From assembly GCF_900128985.1 (NCBI RefSeq), contig NZ_FQUC01000012.1, positions 61,118-125,117 of the forward strand: a DNA stretch of 64,000 nucleotides, written 5' to 3'. Positions within the stretch are counted from its first letter, which is position 1. The number at the start of each line of letters is the position of its first letter. Shown here in pieces: positions 58,698 to 64,000 of this stretch. A model generated the notes under the pieces. That model did no database searches and was not told the origin of the DNA. It was given only the letters and a program-made list of their open reading frames with translations. Source of the stretch: Indolivaga macrotermitis (GTDB lineage Bacteria > Bacteroidota > Bacteroidia > Bacteroidales > Dysgonomonadaceae). A program made the translations under genes and the position numbers.

Positions 58698-59801
58698 TTA
58701 AGCAGAGTGAAGCTTCTCGAACAACTTTATCCACAGAGGCATGATATCCTCTACATTATAACGTTGCATATTTTCGGCAGCCAGTTGTCCCATTCTTTTT
58801 TGGAGTTCGCGGTTTTCGAATAGCAGAGAAAGCTTCTCTATGAACGCCTTTTTATCGCCCGGTTTCACTAAGAATCCATCTTCTTCGTCCGTTATTATTT
58901 CACCGGGCCCACATTTGCAGGCATAGCTTACTGCCGGTAATCCGCACGACATTGCTTCCATCAGAACCAAAGGCAAGCCTTCGTATTTTGAAGTCATTAC
59001 ATATACAGAGCTGTTTTTATATTCCTCCTCGACGTTCTGGGTCGGGGGCAGTAATTCTACAGCACCTGTAATCCCGAGGCTTTTAATCTGTTTCTCTAAT
59101 CTTTCTTTCTTTTTACCACTTCCGAATATAACGAGTTTCCAATCAGGGTATTTTGTAGTTATATCAGACCATATATCAATAAGGGATTCAAATCCTTTTT
59201 GGTAAGTATGCCTTCCAACAGCAATAGCCCTTTTTGTCGTCAATTCCGAATAATTGGACGGAACAAATGCCCGTGGATTGGCTATGACCTCTATATTAGG
59301 TATATTTCGCCACGATTGTTTATCTTCATCTGTCAAAACAACAAAACAGTCATATTTACGTACCACCTTGTTCCTTTTCAAACTATACATATCTGTAAGA
59401 AAACGCCCCATAGCATACTTATCAAAAGCAGCTAGTTCAAATTTTCTTTTATATTTAGAGAAATGATATTCGAATATCTTCTTACTTTTATCTTTTACTT
59501 CACTCAAGTAAATTGTAAGCCCGAATCCCATAGTTAAGGCAATATCCGGCTGAATTTGTTTAAATAACTCAGTAACCTTATCTATAAATACCTGTTTATA
59601 TTTCTTATCGGATGTAGGGATATCTAAATTGTAAAAAGAGATAAGTGGGGAGAAGCTGAAAAAAGGATTCTCTGTTTCTTTCTTCAAAGAAACAATACTT
59701 ACCTGATGGCCTTTTTCGGCAAAATAATTGGCTTTTGTAGCTAAAACACGTTCAGTACCGCCCGGATTCGTATATCCATAAACGACATAAACAATTTTCA
59801 T
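58698..59801 (-). CDS. Glycosyltransferase family 4
   Basis: A 367-residue GT-B enzyme: YTNPGGTERVLATKANYFAEKGHQV at the start; AIAVGRHTYQKGFESLIDIWSDI, SSVYVMTSKYEGLPLVLMEAMSCGLPAVSYACKCGPGEII at the donor site. It is a close relative in layout of the GT4 at 39971-41128. It is transcribed opposite to the other four glycan genes of this cluster, from its own -7 box at 59817-59824. Confidence 0.94.
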   Translation of the reverse strand: MKIVYVVYGYTNPGGTERVLATKANYFAEKGHQVSIVSLKKETENPFFSFSPLISFYNLDIPTSDKKYKQVFIDKVTELFKQIQPDIALTMGFGLTIYLSEVKDKSKKIFEYHFSKYKRKFELAAFDKYAMGRFLTDMYSLKRNKVVRKYDCFVVLTDEDKQSWRNIPNIEVIANPRAFVPSNYSELTTKRAIAVGRHTYQKGFESLIDIWSDITTKYPDWKLVIFGSGKKKERLEKQIKSLGITGAVELLPPTQNVEEEYKNSSVYVMTSKYEGLPLVLMEAMSCGLPAVSYACKCGPGEIITDEEDGFLVKPGDKKAFIEKLSLLFENRELQKRMGQLAAENMQRYNVEDIMPLWIKLFEKLHSA

Positions 59802-59816
59802 CCGTTCTTTTTTGCA

Positions 59817-59824
59817 AATATAGT
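59817..59824 (-). promoter_or_regulatory. -7 box (TATATTTG) of the GT4 gene
   Basis: Reverse-strand TATATTTG, 15 nt before the start codon. Confidence 0.55.
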
Positions 59825-60351
59825 AATAAAAGGCTAAATAATTAACACTATAAACAACTGATATAAAACAGTTAATAATACGAATCAGTAGCTAAGGCTA
59901 AAAAACACTCTTATGCTTGTGCAAGGTTTCGCTTACAACTGTCAACCAAAAGCACGTTTTAGCAAATAAACAATGATTAAAGCACTTCTCTCAATTACAA
60001 ATCCCTTTTATTTTTATCTATTATGAAGAGAGATCTTTGATATATTGAAGTTGAAAAGAATCAAAGGCGAAGAATGAAAAAAAATATTCAAAAATGGTGT
60101 CACTTTTGTCACCTTTGTCACTTTAGAAAAGATATTCATCTGATGTCCAGCAAAATAGCAAGGTAACAAAAGTAACACTCAGGTAACAGCCGAATGTCAC
60201 CTTTGTTTAGTCACCGTCACCTTTCTATAAAGACCACTACAGCAAAAGAAAGAACGTCTTCGATTACTGATTGATATTAATTACAAAAACAAATTACTTC
60301 GTATCCGGAATAAATAAGTGTACCCGATACGTTTATATTCGTAAATTTTAC
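59825..60351. other. 527-nt gap holding repeat cluster B
   Basis: No gene recognised. It contains the GTGACA/GTAACA repeat cluster (60096-60223), mostly AT-rich DNA otherwise, and the GH127 promoter at its right end. No tRNA or IS-like feature seen. Confidence 0.6.
60096..60223. repeat. Degenerate GTGACAAAG/GGTAACA repeat cluster B
   Basis: Contains a 25-bp array at 60097-60121 that is the inverse of 11844-11868 with one mismatch, then GGTAACAAAAGTAACACTC, GGTAACAG, TGTCACCTTTG and GTCACCGTCACC. Read on the minus strand, one frame gives I-F-S-K-V-T-K-V-T-K-V-T-P-F. The two clusters are the same kind of element; no gene or transposon ends accompany them. Confidence 0.6.
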
Positions 60352-60359
60352 TATATTTG
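60352..60359 (+). promoter_or_regulatory. -7 box (TATATTTG) of the GH127 gene
   Basis: TATATTTG, 26 nt before the GH127 start. Confidence 0.6.
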
Positions 60360-60385
60360 AAAACACCAAACCTAAATACTTATCC

Positions 60386-62752
60386 ATGAAAAAATACTTT
60401 TATTGCCTAATTATCTTATTATTGGCTTACACGGCTCATTCATCTGCACAAATTGAACAAAAGGTTGAAGTATTCAATTTAGAAGATGTACGACTATTGG
60501 ATAGTTCCTTCAGACAAGCTCAGGATCTGGATCGCCGCTACATGCTCGAACTGGACGCCAACCGCTTATTAGCACCATTCCTCCGGGAAGCAGGGCTTCC
60601 CCAGAAAGCAGAAAGCTATACTAACTGGGAGAATACCGGATTGGATGGACATATCGGAGGGCACTATGTCTCGGCACTATCACTAATGTATGCTTCTACA
60701 AATGATTCTCAAATAAAAGACCGGCTCGATTACATGATAAGTGAACTGAAAAGGTGTCAGGATGCCAACGGTAACGGATATATAGGAGGCGTACCCGGAG
60801 GCAAAGTAATTTGGGAAGAAGTGAGCAAAGGAAATATCAAAGCCGGGGGATTTGACTTAAACGGAAAATGGGTTCCTCTCTATAATATACACAAAACATA
60901 TGCCGGATTACGCGATGCATATCTCTATGCCCATAACGAGGAGGCTAAAGAAATGCTTATCAAAATGACCGACTGGGCTATAAAACTTGTATCGCAACTG
61001 AATGAAGACCAAATACAAGACATGCTTCGGAGCGAGCATGGCGGCCTGAACGAAACATTCGCTGATGTAGCTGCCATTACCGGAGACAAGAAATATTTGG
61101 ACTTGGCTCGTAAATTTTCTCACCAGATAATACTTCAGCCTCTTATCGCACATGAAGATAGACTAACCGGCATGCATGCCAATACGCAAATACCCAAAGT
61201 ACTTGGCTATAAAAGAATTGCTGATATAGATGGAAACAAATCGTGGGATGACGCTTCACGCTTCTTCTGGGAAACAGTTGTCGAAAACCGTTCTGTTGCT
61301 ATAGGGGGAAACAGTGTGGGAGAACATTTCAATCCTACAAATGATTTTTCAAGGGTTATAAAGAGTATAGAAGGCCCCGAAACATGTAATACCTACAATA
61401 TGCTACGATTATCTAAGATGTTATACCAAACATCTTTAGATAAGAAATATATCGACTATTACGAAAAGGCTCTGTATAACCATATATTATCTACGCAACA
61501 TCCTACTCAAGGTGGGTTTGTATATTTTACACAGATGCGTCCGGGGCATTACAGGGTATACTCCCAGCCTCAAACAAGTTTTTGGTGCTGTGTGGGTTCC
61601 GGGCTGGAGAATCATGCCAAATATGGGGAAATGATCTATGCGCATACCGACAATGATCTGTACATCAATTTATTCATTCCGTCTATCTTAAAATGGAAAG
61701 AGAAAAACACTGAAATTACCCAATCAAATAATTTTCCGGATGAAGCCTCCACATCAATTATCATAAACCCCGATGAAGCAATTAACTTCAATCTAAAAGT
61801 GCGTTATCCGCAATGGGTTCAGCCTAATACATTAAAAGTTTCAGTGAATGGAACACCTGAAGCATTATCGCCGGGCAAAGATGGATATATAACCATCAGC
61901 CGCAAATGGAATAAAGGAGACAAAGTAGTAGTGGAAATGCCAATGCACCTATCTACGGAACAGTTACCTGATAAGTCTAATTATTATGCATTCTCGTATG
62001 GTCCTGTTATTTTAGCCGCAAAAACGAATGCTGATAACATGGATGGTCTTTTCGCCGACGATAGTCGTGGAGGACATATAGCCAAAGGACCTCAGGTTCC
62101 TCTGAAAGATGCTCCTATAATTGTTGGTAATCCTGATCAACTAACCACACAAGTTAAACCTGTTGAAGGAAGACCTCTAACTTTTAAGCTCAACGGACTA
62201 TATTCTGAAAAATACAAAGAGGGAATGGAATTAATACCTTTCTTTCGTCTCCACGACTCCAGATATATTATTTACTGGCCTCAAGCTACAGAAGCCGAAG
62301 CTCTGAATATCCAAAAACATATAGAAGCAGAAGAACAAGAACGAATTATTCTTGATCGTATTACTATTGACAAAGTTGTATGTGGAGAGCAACAACCCGA
62401 ATCCGATCATTTTATAAAGTACCAGGAATCTACAACCGGATTTACAGAAGACATACATTGGCGCGAAGCCAAAGGTTGGTTTAGCTATCAATTAAAAAAC
62501 GAAAATAAAATTGCAAAAACTTTATACCTGAAATATTTTAATAAGGACAGAGCCTGCGAATTTGACATTATAATCAACGGACAAGTACTTGTTTCTAAAT
62601 CTCTGGATGGCAAAGATGGAGATAAGATTATTACAGACCGTTTAATAATACCATCCGTCTCAACTGGACTAAACCCATTGGAAATAAAGATCATCGCAAA
62701 AGCAGGTTCGAAGACAGCGCAGATAGCTGAGATACGTATACTAAGCGAATGA
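60386..62752 (+). CDS. Glycoside hydrolase family 127, beta-L-arabinofuranosidase-like
   Basis: 788 residues with a signal peptide (1-21, HSSAQ). The (alpha/alpha)6 barrel of GH127 (about 30-540) shows WENTGLDGHIGGHYVSALSLMYA, NIHKTYAGLRDAYLYA, HANTQIPKVLGYKR and the zinc site Glu332-x-Cys334 (EGPETCNTYNML) plus Cys401-Cys402 (FWCCVGSGLENH), equivalent to the Glu/three-Cys site of Bifidobacterium HypBA1. C-terminal beta-sandwich domains (about 545-788, DUF4986-like) follow. It should release beta-L-arabinofuranose from plant glycoproteins in the periplasm. It is isolated, with no SusC/SusD pair in the window. Confidence 0.93.
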   Translation: MKKYFYCLIILLLAYTAHSSAQIEQKVEVFNLEDVRLLDSSFRQAQDLDRRYMLELDANRLLAPFLREAGLPQKAESYTNWENTGLDGHIGGHYVSALSLMYASTNDSQIKDRLDYMISELKRCQDANGNGYIGGVPGGKVIWEEVSKGNIKAGGFDLNGKWVPLYNIHKTYAGLRDAYLYAHNEEAKEMLIKMTDWAIKLVSQLNEDQIQDMLRSEHGGLNETFADVAAITGDKKYLDLARKFSHQIILQPLIAHEDRLTGMHANTQIPKVLGYKRIADIDGNKSWDDASRFFWETVVENRSVAIGGNSVGEHFNPTNDFSRVIKSIEGPETCNTYNMLRLSKMLYQTSLDKKYIDYYEKALYNHILSTQHPTQGGFVYFTQMRPGHYRVYSQPQTSFWCCVGSGLENHAKYGEMIYAHTDNDLYINLFIPSILKWKEKNTEITQSNNFPDEASTSIIINPDEAINFNLKVRYPQWVQPNTLKVSVNGTPEALSPGKDGYITISRKWNKGDKVVVEMPMHLSTEQLPDKSNYYAFSYGPVILAAKTNADNMDGLFADDSRGGHIAKGPQVPLKDAPIIVGNPDQLTTQVKPVEGRPLTFKLNGLYSEKYKEGMELIPFFRLHDSRYIIYWPQATEAEALNIQKHIEAEEQERIILDRITIDKVVCGEQQPESDHFIKYQESTTGFTEDIHWREAKGWFSYQLKNENKIAKTLYLKYFNKDRACEFDIIINGQVLVSKSLDGKDGDKIITDRLIIPSVSTGLNPLEIKIIAKAGSKTAQIAEIRILSE

Positions 62753-62837
62753 CAGTAGTTCGAATGAACATTTCCATTAATTACACTGTTTTATACTCAT
62801 AGAAATCATTTTTAATTCAAACTTAAATTGTAAAGAA

Positions 62838-63095
62838 ATGGGAGGATTAGGTATTTTATGGTCAATAATAATAGGAGTAATAGCAGGAGCTGTTGCCGGA
62901 TGGTTGATGAAAGGTCATGGATTCGGATTTATCGTTAACCTTATTGTTGGGCTTATCGGTAGTATTTTAGGTGGTTGGATTTACGGGTTACTTGGTATTG
63001 GTACCGGAGGTATTTTCGGCGTACTAATCATGTCTGTAATCGGAGCCGTTGTTCTTTTATGGGTCATTTCACTCTTTAAGAAAAAGAATGTATAA
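62838..63095 (+). CDS. GlsB/YeaQ/YmgE-family small membrane protein
   Basis: 85 residues, Gly-rich with three membrane helices (GILWSIIIGVIAGAVAGWLM, GFIVNLIVGLIGSILGGWIYGLL, GGIFGVLIMSVIGAVVLLWVI). This is the transglycosylase-associated / GlsB stress-response family, often induced by stress or in stationary phase; its biochemical role is unknown. It ends just before a 25-bp hairpin terminator. Confidence 0.93.
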   Translation: MGGLGILWSIIIGVIAGAVAGWLMKGHGFGFIVNLIVGLIGSILGGWIYGLLGIGTGGIFGVLIMSVIGAVVLLWVISLFKKKNV

Positions 63096-63109
63096 CATTG
63101 TAATTTAGA

Positions 63110-63166
63110 TATAATACAAAAAAGAATCCTGATCATTATTGGATCAGGATTCTTTTTTGTATTATA
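63110..63166. terminator. 25-bp perfect hairpin, bidirectional terminator
   Basis: The arms 63110-63134 and 63142-63166 are perfect inverted repeats of 25 bp around a 7-nt loop (core GAATCCTGATC/GATCAGGATTC with A6 and T6 on the outer part). Both convergent genes gain a T-run. It is unusually long for a terminator. Confidence 0.92.
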
Positions 63167-63181
63167 CTAATGTCCATATGA

Positions 63182-63589
63182 TCAGATAGGAATAGTTATT
63201 GTGATGCTTTTCTCGTCATTTCTTTTCACAACAACGGACTCATCCCCTGCCTTCAAGATCAGATCATCACCTACCTTGTAATAAACAGCAAAGTATAGAT
63301 TTGTTTTAGACTCTGTAATATTAAGCTCGGTGAGGTTCAACTTGAAATAAGCTATACCTTCATCATTGGTAGTTTCAGTTTTAGTAGCAGATCCGGGATC
63401 TGTAGATTCATCCGGTTCCAATTCTTTAAACATATAAACGACAACATCTTTTTGCTCAACTCCGGCAAGATTTTTAACTGTGACTTTGACATTAGCTCCT
63501 AAAAACGGTGCATCATCGTCATCATTACTACAAGATGTATAAAATAGAATAACTCCCATTAATATACTTACTAATAACCTATTTCTCAT
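63182..63589 (-). CDS. Uncharacterised lipoprotein
   Basis: 135 residues from the ATG at 63589 (MRNRLLVSILMGVILFYTSC, lipobox Cys20); an upstream start at 63640 would break the signal peptide. The mature part (NDDDDAPFLGANVKVTVKNLAGVEQKDVVVYMFKEL...) looks like one Ig-like beta-sandwich (Transthyretin/CarboxypepD-like) with an acidic start. Surface or periplasmic; function unknown. Short acidic lipoproteins with this pattern are common in Bacteroidales. Confidence 0.75.
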   Translation of the reverse strand: MRNRLLVSILMGVILFYTSCSNDDDDAPFLGANVKVTVKNLAGVEQKDVVVYMFKELEPDESTDPGSATKTETTNDEGIAYFKLNLTELNITESKTNLYFAVYYKVGDDLILKAGDESVVVKRNDEKSITITIPI

Positions 63590-63867
63590 AATCCAATATA
63601 TTACATTAAACAATAGATCTGCACAGTATAAACTGCACAAAAGATAAAATCATAATTAACTATTTGGGATTTTCAAATATTCAGACGTTATTGTAGAGCT
63701 ATGACTATATCTATTAAACAGCACAGATAATATATTGTTTCGATATAGATTATTTTTAACAGTAGAGTGTAAATGATAACAGAATTACACACTTATGAAT
63801 AATGCTTTGCTTTTACTGGCTCCTTTAGTGATGATGTAGGGGTATATGTCAATAAGCCCCATAAAAC
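63590..63867. other. Gap before the rRNA operon end, no gene seen
   Basis: About 280 nt of AT-rich DNA. I see no ORF of interest, no tRNA and no clear promoter; GGGG/CCCC near 63838-63860 could form a weak hairpin. Confidence 0.5.
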
Positions 63868-63907
63868 AATAAAGTCCCGTAAGCATAATAACTTACGGGA
63901 CTTTATT
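63868..63907 (-). terminator. Terminator of the rRNA operon
   Basis: A 16-bp perfect stem (63868-63883 with 63892-63907; core GTCCCGTAAG/CTTACGGGAC) with an 8-nt loop, directly 3' of the 5S gene on the minus strand, followed by TTTTATGG. Confidence 0.85.
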
Positions 63908-63913
63908 ATAAAA

Positions 63914-64000
<87 letters not shown>

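Noticed and set aside
63590..63867. tRNA gene beside the rRNA operon
   Set aside because: No TTCGA-type T-loop or acceptor pairing could be built on either strand.

Overview
The window reads as chromosomal DNA of a low-GC member of the Bacteroidota, order Bacteroidales. The evidence is: Bacteroidetes-type promoters (TAnnTTTG at -7) before many genes with almost no Shine-Dalgarno sequences; a type IX secretion (T9SS) sorting domain; a TonB-dependent receptor with a carboxypeptidase-regulatory-like N-terminus; DUF3575/DUF3868 proteins; a GG-Bacteroidales type peptide precursor; a fused E1 alpha/beta dehydrogenase; and many SxC/SC lipoproteins. The T9SS protein and overall gene set fit Dysgonomonadaceae/Porphyromonadaceae-like bacteria (for example Dysgonomonas), but the genus is a guess. 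No transposase, integrase, phage module, tRNA or CRISPR array was seen. The only RNA genes are a 5S rRNA cut by the right edge and one predicted small RNA.

Layout. 1-7.3 kb: aldo/keto reductase fragment, MdaB quinone reductase divergent from a LysR regulator, then an iron locus in which a TonB receptor-FeoA-FeoB(G domain)-FeoB(membrane domain) operon diverges from a DtxR-family repressor. FeoB is split by one in-frame UAA. 7.3-11.7 kb: lipoate ligase plus GcvH, endonuclease IV, a Nim-like flavoprotein, rnpA-yidD. 12.1-16.5 kb: an exported-protein island (Sel1/T9SS protein, W/N/D-rich secreted protein with a DUF6973-like C-terminus, two paralogous small lipoproteins) that looks like a secreted toxin/immunity locus. 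16.5-22.9 kb: fabH, flavin-binding protein, Crp-like regulator, DUF3575/DUF3868 envelope pair, ElaA acetyltransferase, galE. 22.95-23.8 kb: a 45-residue double-glycine leader peptide behind a CPBP intramembrane protease with an attenuator-like leader, a candidate ribosomal peptide/bacteriocin locus. 23.8-28.7 kb: NTF2-like protein, zinc-ribbon membrane protein, NamZ muramidase, HD hydrolase, S41 protease lipoprotein. 29-35.2 kb: lpdA, a second lipoate ligase, E2 and fused E1 of a 2-oxoacid dehydrogenase, flavodoxin.

35.3-46.8 kb: an HU/SPOR protein followed by a tightly packed exopolysaccharide operon (Wza, Wzc, Wzx, Wzy, three GT4 enzymes and a radical SAM protein) read leftward from one promoter at 46.8 kb. 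46.9-54 kb: zinc-ribbon coiled-coil protein and Nif3, two tail-fibre-like exported paralogs, MaoC dehydratase, ffh, folD, and a predicted small RNA. 54.2-59.8 kb: prfC followed directly by a glycan-modification set (GT10 fucosyltransferase, LPS-kinase-like protein, GT2, GT4). 59.8-64 kb: a non-coding gap with GTGACAAAGGTGAC-type repeats, a GH127 beta-L-arabinofuranosidase, a GlsB-like membrane protein, a lipoprotein, and the terminator and 3' end of an rRNA operon.

How genes work together: the iron locus pairs uptake with its likely regulator. Each of two lipoyl-bearing proteins (GcvH, E2) sits directly downstream of its own lipoate ligase, and both share a GGTCTGAGAC element about 17 nt before their start codons. 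The EPS operon has export, polymerisation and assembly genes but no obvious initiating glycosyl-phosphate transferase, so chain initiation must be encoded elsewhere.
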